Positions 1 through 6,566 are shown, numbered from the stretch's first letter. The stretch: DNA of 19,540 nt from Desulfovibrio sp. UBA2564 (GCA_002340305.1 DDLU01000167.1:1-19540), one strand, 5' to 3'. Notes: a model not told the origin generated them from the letters alone. Numbers and translations are program-made.

Positions 1-536
1 CTGCTGTGGTTTTATACGCGTACGGCAAAGATATTCCCGCCGGTCAGTTTGCCGAGGTTGCGCGTAATTTATGCGGGCATGATATTGTAGTTTCGTGTGT
101 GGAAAATTTGAATGCTGAAAATTTACGTAAGGCTGTCCACGAGCTGCAAGCGCACCCGAAGGTTGACCGTAATCATATTGGAGTTTGGGCCAGAGGTTAT
201 GGGGCAAAAGAAATGCCCCGCATGAACTTGCCTGCGGGGCACTTTAACTTTGTCATTCTGACAATAGATCATCCTGACGAACGTCTATTTCCAGAAATGC
301 TCGCGTCTGTTCTTACTGACGATTTGCCGACTTTCCTCGGCTTCCGAAGTGTCAGTGGTGACTGGAAGAGGGTGGCGCCGTTAATGCTGACCGGATTCCA
401 GTCTGCCCCCCATCAGATCGTCATGATAGATGAACCCCCTTGCGCAGTGGAAGGGATTGGGGCAGACCAAGATTGGATCGATTGCTTATCCGGCGATTTT
501 GTCAACAATATATCCGCCTGGCTTGATTCAAACTAG
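1..536 (+). CDS. alpha/beta-hydrolase-like protein, 5'-truncated by the window edge
   Basis: The reading frame is open from the left edge, so the true start lies outside the window; about 178 residues are visible. The fold signal is the dienelactone-hydrolase/alpha-beta-hydrolase pattern: a strand VVLYAYGKD, a helix, and then VDRNHIGVWARGYGAKEMP, which aligns with the family's 'VDPxRIGVWGxSxGG' nucleophile elbow. At the position where the catalytic Ser normally sits there is Gly (GGT codon at 195-197), so a classical Ser-His-Asp mechanism is not supported. The protein may be a non-catalytic member or may have diverged. The C-terminal half is less recognisable. No clear terminator follows; the next gene converges from the opposite strand. 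Family confidence is moderate; substrate is unknown. Confidence 0.6.
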   Translation, partial: AVVLYAYGKDIPAGQFAEVARNLCGHDIVVSCVENLNAENLRKAVHELQAHPKVDRNHIGVWARGYGAKEMPRMNLPAGHFNFVILTIDHPDERLFPEMLASVLTDDLPTFLGFRSVSGDWKRVAPLMLTGFQSAPHQIVMIDEPPCAVEGIGADQDWIDCLSGDFVNNISAWLDSN

Positions 537-605
537 TCAGACGCTTTGGTTAAATGCGGATTGTTGACAACTTGAGAGTGAGTTTCAGAGATTGAGGTGT
601 AGGAC

Positions 606-779
606 TTAGTCCTGGTCGTCTTCCGCTTCAGGGGCGGAAGAGCTGTTCTTTTCCTGTTCGTCCAGAGACTTGACCATGGCGGCGATGTGTCCGCTTACAG
701 AACGATATTTATGAGGATCGTTCTTTTCCATTTTTTTCAAGGCTTCCGGTTTTTCTCCGATGCTGCTGTGTTTGTTCAT
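606..779 (-). CDS. small acidic hypothetical protein (57 aa)
   Basis: I do not recognise this protein. The ATG at 777-779 is chosen because a strong Shine-Dalgarno (AGGAGG) lies just upstream on the minus strand; a longer in-frame start at 851 adds 24 residues with no comparable ribosome-binding site. The product begins MNKHSSIGEKPEALKKMEKN, contains a central segment with DPHKYRSVSGHIAAMVKSLD, and ends in an acidic, low-complexity tail (SSSAPEAEDDQD). There is no signal peptide, membrane segment or cysteine, so it is probably a soluble cytoplasmic small protein. The central segment could form helices. It is convergent with the hydrolase-like gene. The good ribosome-binding site and gene-like composition argue that it is real. 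Confidence 0.6.
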   Translation of the reverse strand: MNKHSSIGEKPEALKKMEKNDPHKYRSVSGHIAAMVKSLDEQEKNSSSAPEAEDDQD

Positions 780-1316
780 AAAAACCTCCTGTACGGTTTG
801 GCCGTAGCTACTTTCGTCTTGAGATTTTCCAGCCCGAATCAACAAGAACATAATACACTTTTTTTGTCTTTGTCTAGACTTCGTTGATGAGAAAAAAAAC
901 GTGTTATAAGCTTTATGTGACGTGTGATACGATTGTTCTTGTTTTGTAGGTGTATATAATACGGGAGTGATTCTGTGAATTTTATAACAAGCTTAATTTT
1001 TCCGTTTTTGCATCGTATTTTAATGCATTTAAGACATGATATAACGGAGAAATGTTGAATTATATTGTTTGAACATCATGTATAACGAAATTTACTTTGG
1101 TACATCTTCATTCGAATGAAAAAATTATTAAGATTGAGGCGAATAATTCCTTAATCCGCGAAAATTATTGTTTTATGTAGATAAGTTCAGATTTTTGTCG
1201 TATGCAACAAGTCAGGTGCAAATTGTAGTTCAACCGAAAATCCTGATTGTGGACTTGAACATTTTTATGTATCAGTCGTTTTCACGAATCTAGACAAGCC
1301 AACACTGGAGGAAGAA
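780..1316. other. AT-rich intergenic region, 537 bases, no convincing gene
   Basis: The region is visibly more AT-rich than the flanking genes. It holds the leader and candidate promoter of the minus-strand small gene. A plus-strand promoter-like pair lies at 933-960 (TTGTTC, 16 bases, TATAAT). A short GTG-started frame of 27 codons at 975-1058 has GGGAG seven bases before it. A further weak promoter-like pair is TTGTGG (1247-1252) with TATCAG (1270-1275), which could serve the gene at 1317. I see no tRNA, no repeat array and no long stem. Confidence 0.5.
850..876 (-). promoter_or_regulatory. candidate sigma70 promoter for the small acidic protein gene
   Basis: On the minus strand, TAGACA (871-876) and TATTAT (850-855) are separated by 15 bases, about 70 bases upstream of the 779 start codon. 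The -10 is good, but the spacing is short, so this is tentative. Confidence 0.3.
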
Positions 1317-1868
1317 ATGAGTAATCCTAAAGAGTTCATTTTATATAGTGGCGGTGCTTCCGGCACAGAAAGCGAGTTCGGAGTGAATGCTGAAAAGTAT
1401 GGCCTACAGGAAGTTAACTACAGTTTTGAAGGTCACCAGAACGCCCGCAAGCGCGGTCTGCGTGTGCTTACTGAAAAAGAGCTGGAAAGCAAGGATGTCA
1501 GTTTGACTTATGTGTCTAAGCTGATGAACCGCAGTTTTACCCGTGCTCCTATTTTTCGCAAAGTTCTGCAGTCCATCTGCTGGCAGGTTAACAGCGGTCA
1601 TGAAATCTTCATTATCGGTAATATCCTTGAAGACGGTACTGTTAAAGGTGGAACCGGTTGGGGTGCTGAGTTTGCAAAAATTTGTAACAAGCCTCTCTAC
1701 GTATTTTCGCAGGATAAAAACTGCTGGTTCTGTTGGGAAAAGGAAAAATGGGCAGAATGCGAAGCTCCTAAAATTACCCACAGACATTTCGCCGCTACCG
1801 GAACACGTTTTCTTGAAGATAATGGTAGAAAAGCTATTGAAAAGCTTTTCGAAGATAGCTTCAAATAG
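1317..1868 (+). CDS. SLOG-superfamily (cpYpsA-like, 'putative molybdenum carrier' type) Rossmann-fold protein
   Basis: This 183-residue soluble protein has two glycine-rich motifs of the SLOG/LOG superfamily. The first is SGGASGTESEFG near residues 11-22. The second is GGTGWGAEFAKICNKPLYVF at about 111-130, which strongly resembles the circularly permuted YpsA-related group (PF12694-like), where GGTGW is followed by KPxYVFDQ. These motifs normally bind a nucleotide or nucleotide-derived ligand. The segment CWFCWEKEKW (residues 136-145) is aromatic and Cys-rich, and could be a binding or capping insert. The start is supported by GGAGG at 1307-1311, five bases before ATG. The gene stands alone with its own terminator. 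SLOG proteins often act in nucleotide signalling or conflict systems, but there is no effector partner here, so the function is open. Confidence 0.65.
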   Translation: MSNPKEFILYSGGASGTESEFGVNAEKYGLQEVNYSFEGHQNARKRGLRVLTEKELESKDVSLTYVSKLMNRSFTRAPIFRKVLQSICWQVNSGHEIFIIGNILEDGTVKGGTGWGAEFAKICNKPLYVFSQDKNCWFCWEKEKWAECEAPKITHRHFAATGTRFLEDNGRKAIEKLFEDSFK

Positions 1869-1896
1869 AACGCTTTTCCCATATTGAGCTTTAGTG

Positions 1897-1930
1897 CCCC
1901 CATTCCGAAAAGAGTGGGGGTATTTTTGTT
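1897..1930 (+). terminator. intrinsic terminator after the SLOG gene
   Basis: An 8-bp stem pairs CCCCCATT (1897-1904) with AGTGGGGG (1913-1920), including one T-G wobble. The loop has 8 bases, and a T-rich tract (TATTTTTGTT) follows. Confidence 0.85.
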
Positions 1931-1957
1931 CTTGACTAACATGTGGTTTTATAAGTA
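1926..1957 (+). promoter_or_regulatory. candidate promoter for the FMN riboswitch-ribB transcript
   Basis: TTGTTC (1926-1931) pairs with TATAAG (1950-1955) at 18 bases; an alternative -35, TTGACT at 1932-1937, is too close to a good -10. It sits between the preceding terminator and the riboswitch, exactly where the promoter must lie, but the element assignment is uncertain. Confidence 0.35.
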
Positions 1958-1973
1958 GAAAAAAACATCTTAA

Positions 1974-2122
<149 letters not shown>

Positions 2123-2193
2123 AGACAGAACCCACGCATGTGGTCTTCCCTACACCTGCGCGCTTCTCTATTATGAGCAGCTGTCTAATCTAT

Positions 2194-2236
2194 CGCCCTG
2201 ATTCTGGTAACTAGTTATGGAGATTTACCATGAATC
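2194..2236 (+). promoter_or_regulatory. expression platform: anti-P1 sequence plus start-codon-occluding hairpin of ribB
   Basis: GATTC (2200-2204) pairs with GAATC (2232-2236), and TGGTAA (2205-2210) pairs with TTACCA (2225-2230), leaving one bulged T (2231). This 11-bp stem covers the ATG (2230-2232) and leaves the Shine-Dalgarno GGAG (2219-2222) in a 14-base loop. CGCCCTGA (2194-2201) is exactly complementary to TCAGGGCG (1977-1984) at the 5' edge of the riboswitch. The inference is translational control: without FMN the anti-P1 pairing opens the hairpin, and with FMN P1 forms and the hairpin blocks initiation. Confidence 0.6.
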
Positions 2237-2883
2237 AGAATCTATTATCCCAGTATGGTACCCCTGTTGAGAGGGTAGAAAAAGGTCTTCAGGCGTTGCG
2301 TGAAGGTCGTGGTATTCTTGTGACTGATAATGAAAGCCGCGAGAATGAAGGCGATCTTATTTTCTCTGCTGAAAAGCTCAGTGACGAGCAGATGGCTATG
2401 ATGATCCGCGAATGCAGCGGTATTGTCTGTCTCTGCTTGACCGAAAAAAAAATTGAGCAGCTTGAGTTGCCTATGATGGTCGAGGAAAATTCCAGTCGAT
2501 ATCAGACCGGTTTCACCGTCACTATTGAGGCTGCCGAAGGCGTAACCACCGGTGTTTCTGCTGCTGACCGCGTAACAACGGTTAAAGCTGCCATAGCCGA
2601 TGATGCGACTGCTGCCAGCCTGCATCGTCCCGGTCATGTTTTTCCGCTTCGGGCCCGCTCCGGCGGTGTGCTTGAGAGAGAAGGGCATACCGAGGCAACA
2701 GTAGATATGATGACTCTTGCAGGTCTCAGTCCTTGCGGTGTTCTTTGTGAATTGACCAACCCGGATGGGACAATGGCACGGCTGCCGGAGATTGTTGAGT
2801 TCGGTCAGAAGCATGATATGCCTGTGCTGACTGTAGATGACATAATTAATTACAGAATTCAGTTTGCTAAAAAAGCATCATAA
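2230..2883 (+). CDS. ribB: 3,4-dihydroxy-2-butanone-4-phosphate synthase
   Basis: RibB converts ribulose 5-phosphate to 3,4-dihydroxy-2-butanone 4-phosphate plus formate, supplying the four-carbon unit for lumazine and riboflavin synthesis in the cytoplasm. The 217-residue length equals that of stand-alone RibB, with no GTP cyclohydrolase II domain fused behind it. Key motifs are RENEGD (37-42, acidic metal-binding loop), TGFTVTIEA (93-101), GVSAADR (108-114), RPGHVFPLRA (133-142) and GHTEA (152-156, with H153 as metal ligand). It begins MNQNLLSQYGTPVERV and is strikingly close to enterobacterial RibB along its whole length. The start is confirmed by GGAG at 2219-2222 and by the FMN riboswitch ahead. 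The gene is monocistronic and ends before a bidirectional terminator. Confidence 0.97.
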   Translation: MNQNLLSQYGTPVERVEKGLQALREGRGILVTDNESRENEGDLIFSAEKLSDEQMAMMIRECSGIVCLCLTEKKIEQLELPMMVEENSSRYQTGFTVTIEAAEGVTTGVSAADRVTTVKAAIADDATAASLHRPGHVFPLRARSGGVLEREGHTEATVDMMTLAGLSPCGVLCELTNPDGTMARLPEIVEFGQKHDMPVLTVDDIINYRIQFAKKAS

Positions 2884-2967
2884 TGTATAGTTAAGGCAGG
2901 CAGTTTTCCAGAGTTGATATTCTACCTCTGATTCAAACCGGCAATTTGGATCAACACCGACACCATG

Positions 2968-3003
2968 AAAAAGCCCGCTGTCAGAATCGATGGCGGGCTT
3001 TTT
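2968..3003. terminator. bidirectional intrinsic terminator between ribB and the cupin gene
   Basis: A perfect 11-bp stem pairs AAAAAGCCCGC (2968-2978) with GCGGGCTTTTT (2993-3003) around a 14-base loop. The A-run and T-run on the two arms make it work for both converging genes. Confidence 0.9.
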
Positions 3004-3022
3004 GCTGTATTTTTGCTGCTGG

Positions 3023-3424
3023 TTATTTTTTGTATACGCAGCCGATGCAACATAGGAATGTTGCTTCTTCAGTGTCGCTGATATTACGCATACCGTGTGG
3101 TTCCATGCTGTCTGAGAAGACAAAATCTCCGGGTCCGCATATCTTGCTGTCCACAATCTCATTGGTTTTCGGGTCGTAAGCAAAGCATTCGAATTGACCT
3201 TTTTCAACATAAACAGTCTGGAGATAGAAATGATTGTGAGCCGGAATTTCTCCGCCCGGCTTGACTGTGAAGTGACGAAGTCCGTATTCGGGCTGACCGT
3301 TTTCGTCTTTACCTGATTTAGACAGCCAGCGGATGGTTATGCCTTTAACTTCGTGGTTTTCGCCTTTGTAGCCGATCTGCTGAACCTTGATGCCTTCTAC
3401 ATCTTTAACATTTTTTGCTTCCAT
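3023..3424 (-). CDS. single-domain cupin protein
   Basis: This 133-residue protein has one cupin barrel. Motif 1 is GGEIPAHNHFYLQTVYVEKG (58-76), with metal-ligand candidates H63 and H65; the position usually held by Glu is Gln (Q69). Motif 2 is GPGDFVFSDSMEPHGMRN (97-114), with H110 as the last ligand. A C-terminal CCxxC (C125, C126, C129, within FLCCIGCVYKK) is unusual and could bind metal or form disulfides. There is no signal peptide, so it is cytoplasmic. The ATG at 3422-3424 has GGAGAAG just upstream on the minus strand. Cupins of this size include small-molecule isomerases, dioxygenases and ligand-sensing proteins; nothing here fixes the substrate. It is alone on its strand. Confidence 0.8.
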   Translation of the reverse strand: MEAKNVKDVEGIKVQQIGYKGENHEVKGITIRWLSKSGKDENGQPEYGLRHFTVKPGGEIPAHNHFYLQTVYVEKGQFECFAYDPKTNEIVDSKICGPGDFVFSDSMEPHGMRNISDTEEATFLCCIGCVYKK

Positions 3425-3591
3425 ATTCTTCTCCGGAATTAATATTAGCTTGTGCGGTTGAGTTTGTTCAGTTAAGCAGAAAGAGAGCGCGAGATAAAGT
3501 CAAAATGAAATACTCATTTGGGCTGAAAGTTACTATTTATCCGTTTTCTCAAGGAATTTTTAAAATAATTTAAACTTTTTGCGAATGTTGC

Positions 3592-3620
3592 TTGACAATT
3601 TCAGCAGGAATCAATAATTA
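3592..3620 (+). promoter_or_regulatory. candidate sigma70 promoter for the SRP RNA
   Basis: A perfect -35 TTGACA (3592-3597) is followed after exactly 17 bases by TAATTA (3615-3620). This predicts transcription from about 3627, some 30 bases before the RNA proper, so a short processed leader is implied. Confidence 0.5.
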
Positions 3621-3654
3621 CTTTTTCTCGTCGCAATGACGAAACTTTTTTTAC

Positions 3655-3744
3655 AGAGAGGCCGGATGGCGGGTGCGCTGTGAACCCCGTCAGGTCCGAA
3701 AGGAAGCAGCGGTAACGGTTTATCCCGGGTGTCCGGTCTCGCTG
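3655..3744 (+). ncRNA. ffs: signal recognition particle 4.5S RNA (small bacterial type)
   Basis: The universal SRP domain IV core is present: GTCAGGTCC at 3689-3697, the tetraloop region, then AGGAAGCAGC at 3701-3710. The terminal helix is formed by GAGGCCGGA (3658-3666) pairing with TCCGGTCTC (3732-3740), with one wobble. The size, about 90 bases with no Alu domain, matches the 4.5S form of Gram-negative bacteria. It binds Ffh and delivers ribosome-nascent chain complexes to FtsY at the membrane. Exact 5' and 3' ends are estimated from the closing helix. Confidence 0.93.
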
Positions 3745-3748
3745 AAAG

Positions 3749-3783
3749 AAGGGTGTGTTCATCATGAACACACCCTTTTTTAT
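3749..3783 (+). terminator. intrinsic terminator of the SRP RNA gene
   Basis: A perfect 14-bp inverted repeat, AAGGGTGTGTTCAT (3749-3762) against ATGAACACACCCTT, is separated by a single base and is followed by a run of T. Confidence 0.9.
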
Positions 3784-3843
3784 TACCTATATTTTGCAGC
3801 CCTTGCATTCCTCATTGAAACGGTGCAGTCTTTTACAGATTGG

Positions 3844-3872
3844 TTTCAAATTTCCTTCGGGATCATTATAAA
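3844..3872 (+). promoter_or_regulatory. weak candidate promoter for the rhodanese-MauE pair
   Basis: A good -10-like TATAAA (3867-3872) lies 20 bases before the rhodanese ATG. The only element at 17-base spacing is TTTCAA (3844-3849), a poor -35 match. Confidence 0.25.
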
Positions 3873-3892
3873 TTTAAACTCAGGCGAATCTA

Positions 3893-4363
3893 ATGAAGTT
3901 TGGTAGAATGACCGGATTTCTGGTCAAAGCAATTTTGATATTGGCCATAGCGGGTGGTCTGGCTGTGGCATTCAATACAGCCCGTCTTAAACCGTATACA
4001 TTTGCAGAATTAAATAATCCGCAGCCGCCGGAGATCGCTGAGATCGTCACAGCTGATCTTTTGGCAGGCTTCGCTTCCGGGAGTTTTTTTATAATTGATG
4101 CCCGCAGTGACATGGAATTTTCCATGGGGCATGTTCCCGGTGCAATGAGCATCCCTTCAAGTCTTGAAGGGGAGTTTTTTTCAGCCAAAGTTGCACAGGT
4201 AAGCCGTGGTCTTCCGATTGTCATTTATTGTGACGGTCTTGAATGCGGCAAAAGCTTGATTGTGGCTAAGAGGTTGGTGGAGTTGGGATTCAGGAGTGTG
4301 TCTGTATATACAGAAGGAATTGATGGCTGGCTTGGTGCCGGAATGGACCTGGAGGCGCAATAA
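3893..4363 (+). CDS. membrane-anchored rhodanese-domain protein
   Basis: The 156-residue protein has an N-terminal hydrophobic segment (about residues 8-27) that acts as a signal anchor, placing a single rhodanese domain (about 48-152) on the periplasmic side. Rhodanese landmarks are FIIDARSDMEFSMGHVPGAMSIP (66-88, the CH2A-type DxR and GHxPGA motifs), the active-site strand IVIYC with catalytic C113, and GFRSVSVYTEGIDGW (132-146). The active-site loop CDGLECGKS is one residue longer than the classical CxxGxR and carries a second cysteine (C118). That two-Cys form suggests thiol-redox or persulfide chemistry rather than plain thiosulfate sulfurtransfer. The stop codon overlaps the next start by one base, so the two are translationally coupled. 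The ribosome-binding site is weak (AGGCGA). Confidence 0.85.
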   Translation: MKFGRMTGFLVKAILILAIAGGLAVAFNTARLKPYTFAELNNPQPPEIAEIVTADLLAGFASGSFFIIDARSDMEFSMGHVPGAMSIPSSLEGEFFSAKVAQVSRGLPIVIYCDGLECGKSLIVAKRLVELGFRSVSVYTEGIDGWLGAGMDLEAQ

Positions 4364-4776
4364 TGGAATTTAGATCATGGCCCCGTACTATCTTAGGGAT
4401 TGTTTTTATTGTTGCCAGTCTGGATAAAATTGCTGATCCTCTGGCTTTCGCCGAGATCATCAAAAATTATCAAATCCTGCCGGAAATTATGGTTGGCCCG
4501 GTTGCCTTTTTTTTGCCATGGCTGGAATTTGTCTGCGGAGCCATGTTGGTTTGCGGTATCTTTATAGATACTGCGGTGGTAATTCTTGTGGCGATGCTGC
4601 TGGTTTTTATCGCAGCTTTGTCTGCTAATCTATACCGGGGCATAGACGTGGCCTGCGGCTGTTTTTCTACCGATGCATCGAGTGCTTCGGATATGCAGAT
4701 GACCGTTGTTCGTGATGTGGTATTGCTGCTCATCGCAGGGCTGGCGTTGAAATTTAGAAGGTCTGAAATCATTTAG
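4363..4776 (+). CDS. MauE/DoxX-like redox-associated integral membrane protein
   Basis: The 137-residue protein has four hydrophobic segments (about 8-22, 45-65, 69-90 and 115-130). Family landmarks are the early RTILGIVFIVASLDKIADPLAFA (8-30), NYQILP (35-40), LPWLEFVCGAMLVCGIF (51-67), and the CGCF motif (98-101) after YRGIDVA. MauE-type proteins were named from methylamine utilisation, where MauE helps mature a disulfide-rich enzyme. Wider members are quinone- or thiol-linked DoxX relatives, and CGCF is the likely redox pair. Its partner here is the rhodanese directly upstream (stop and start overlap as TAATG), suggesting a two-component periplasmic sulfur or thiol redox unit. There is no mau gene cluster, so methylamine metabolism is not implied. 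Confidence 0.8.
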   Translation: MEFRSWPRTILGIVFIVASLDKIADPLAFAEIIKNYQILPEIMVGPVAFFLPWLEFVCGAMLVCGIFIDTAVVILVAMLLVFIAALSANLYRGIDVACGCFSTDASSASDMQMTVVRDVVLLLIAGLALKFRRSEII

Positions 4777-4799
4777 GTTTTTATCAATAATATGATTTT

Positions 4800-4830
4800 A
4801 AGGGGTCGCGTTACGCGGCCCTTTTTTGTT
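4800..4830 (+). terminator. intrinsic terminator after the rhodanese-MauE pair
   Basis: AAGGGGTCGCG (4800-4810) pairs with CGCGGCCCTTT (4814-4824) around a TTA loop, with wobbles, and runs into a T-tract. Confidence 0.88.
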
Positions 4831-5016
4831 TTGCAGGATTTTATTTGGCCTAATTTATTAAAGACAGGGGGGTGTATCGTGTTTAGTGGGATACGTGGGG
4901 AAATTTGATCTTTTTATATCAATAATGAAGGGTGCTAGGTAGGAGTCATCAAACTGGAATTACGGCTAAAAATTAAATTTATCCTTATTATTTGCTATTC
5001 AAGTCCTTTCTGGGGG

Positions 5017-5044
5017 TTGACTTTGTAGGGAAACTGCCTAAATA
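5017..5044 (+). promoter_or_regulatory. candidate sigma70 promoter for tig
   Basis: TTGACT (5017-5022) and TAAATA (5039-5044) are separated by 16 bases. The predicted start near 5051 gives a leader of about 110 bases before the tig ATG. The rest of the 4831-5162 interval shows no gene. Confidence 0.45.
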
Positions 5045-5162
5045 ATCCCAGTTCTTTTGTTGGAATAATGTGAAGAACTTCACGTTATCGACACAAGCTA
5101 ATGTACACAACTGCCGTAGCGGTTTGCTCATGGCGGATATATTTTCTAGGAGGATGCCTAAG

Positions 5163-6470
5163 ATGGATTTTAATATTGAAGAAGTTTCAGCGGTAGAAAG
5201 AGAGATTAAAGTTTCCGTTCCTGCTGAGGAAGTTGGTGCAGCTCTTGATGCAACCGTAGCTCTGTACAAAGTACAGACCCCGGTTAAAGGTTTCAGAAAG
5301 GGTAAAGTTCCCGCTTCTGTTATCCAGTCCAAGTACAAAAAACAGATCATCAGCGAAGCTACCACTGACCTGATCAACTACCAGATCAACGATATTCTCA
5401 ACGGTCAGTCTCTCGTTCCTGTTTCCAAAATTGACGTTGATGCCAAAGAGCTGGTTCGCGGTGAAGATTTCAACTACGTAATCAAGTTCGAAATCGTTCC
5501 CGAATTCGATACTCCCGGTTACCTAGGTCTCTCCGTTGATGAAGAGCGCGCAGAAGTTTCTGAAGACGAACTCAAAGACGTTGAAACCAGACTCTTGCAG
5601 TCCATGGCTAAAATCGCTCCTATCGAAGAAGATCGCCCCGCTAAGGACGGCGAACTTGCTTCCGTAACTTTCTCCGCAGAGATGGACGGCGAACCCATCC
5701 CCGGCGTGCAGGCAGATAACTTCGACCTGCCCATCGGTGAAGGTCACTCTCTCGAAGAGTTTGAAGAATTCGTTAAGACCCTGAAAGCTGGTGAGTCCGG
5801 TGAAACCGATATCACTTTCCCTGAAGATTTCATCAATTCCGATCTCGCAGGCAAGATCGCAACCATGAAGGTTACTGTTCACGCTGTTAAAGAACGCAAA
5901 ATGCCTGAACTTACTGACGATGTTGTTAAGCAGGCCGGCGGTTTCGAATCCGTGGAAAAAATGCGCGAAATCGTTAAGCAGTCCTACACTGCCAACCGTA
6001 AGCAGCTCAACAAATCCGCAGCTCAGACCAAACTGATCAGCGGCATCGTTGGCGAACTCGACTTTCCTCTGCCTCCTTCCATTATGGAAGACCGCCTGCA
6101 GCGCATGGTAGCTGACGTTATCGGCCGCGCAGAACGTTCCGGTAAGAGCTTTGAGTCTCTTGGTAAATCCATGGAAGAGCTTCGCGAAGAACAGCGTCCC
6201 ATGGCTGAAGAGTCCGTACGTACCGAAATATTCCTGCTCAACGTTGCAAAACGTGAAGAGCTTTCCGTAGAACCTCAGGAAGTTGAAGGAGCTCTTTACC
6301 AGATCGCACAGCAGACCCAGCAGGATCTCAGCTCCGTTAAATCCTATTACGAAGAGAACAACCTCATTGTTCCTCTCAAGGATCGCCTCCTCGCGGATAA
6401 AGCTGCTGAGTTTATCTACGAAAATGCTGATGTTACTGAAATCGATCCTGTTAAGAAGGACGCAGAGTAA
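5163..6470 (+). CDS. tig: trigger factor, ribosome-associated chaperone
   Basis: Trigger factor docks on ribosomal protein uL23 at the exit tunnel and shelters nascent chains. The 435-residue product has the usual three parts. The N-terminal ribosome-binding domain (about 1-115) carries the signature GFRKGKVP at 43-50. The FKBP-type peptidyl-prolyl isomerase domain (about 155-240) includes VTFSAEMDGEPIPG, LEEFEEFVKTLKAGE and ITFPEDF. A helical C-terminal domain forms the cradle. The start is set by AGGAGG at 5148-5153, nine bases before ATG 5163. An in-frame ATG at 5154 touches the Shine-Dalgarno and is unlikely, and upstream in-frame codons to 5070 lack family similarity. Codon choice is strongly biased (AAC, TTC, CTC), fitting high expression. 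It heads the tig-clpP-clpX-lon region but has its own terminator. Confidence 0.97.
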   Translation: MDFNIEEVSAVEREIKVSVPAEEVGAALDATVALYKVQTPVKGFRKGKVPASVIQSKYKKQIISEATTDLINYQINDILNGQSLVPVSKIDVDAKELVRGEDFNYVIKFEIVPEFDTPGYLGLSVDEERAEVSEDELKDVETRLLQSMAKIAPIEEDRPAKDGELASVTFSAEMDGEPIPGVQADNFDLPIGEGHSLEEFEEFVKTLKAGESGETDITFPEDFINSDLAGKIATMKVTVHAVKERKMPELTDDVVKQAGGFESVEKMREIVKQSYTANRKQLNKSAAQTKLISGIVGELDFPLPPSIMEDRLQRMVADVIGRAERSGKSFESLGKSMEELREEQRPMAEESVRTEIFLLNVAKREELSVEPQEVEGALYQIAQQTQQDLSSVKSYYEENNLIVPLKDRLLADKAAEFIYENADVTEIDPVKKDAE

Positions 6471-6496
6471 TCTCGACCGGTTGAATGAATGTGTTA

Positions 6497-6538
6497 GGCG
6501 GCGCGGTTCTCTGACCGCGCCGCCTTTTGATTTTTCTT
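6497..6538 (+). terminator. intrinsic terminator after tig
   Basis: A perfect 11-bp GC stem pairs GGCGGCGCGGT (6497-6507) with ACCGCGCCGCC (6514-6524). TTTTGATTTTTC follows. Confidence 0.93.
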
Positions 6539-6566
6539 GAAAACGGGTTGTGAATAATTTTATATA
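6537..6566 (+). promoter_or_regulatory. candidate promoter for clpP-clpX
   Basis: TTGAAA (6537-6542) and TATATA (6561-6566) are 18 bases apart, starting right at the end of the tig terminator. The predicted leader of about 150 bases contains a small stem, CCGATT (6654-6659) with AATCGG (6663-6668). A heat-shock-type -10 (CCCCAT) is not visible. Confidence 0.4.

Noticed and set aside
2245..2814. 189-codon open frame antisense to ribB
   Set aside because: Shadow of ribB; no signals of its own.
4860..4920. Nine-codon GTG frame after GGGGGG before tig
   Set aside because: Too short, with no conservation evidence; likely chance.
5070..5162. N-terminal extension of trigger factor by 31 residues
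   Set aside because: The extension does not look like the family and the AGGAGG at 5148-5153 points to ATG 5163.
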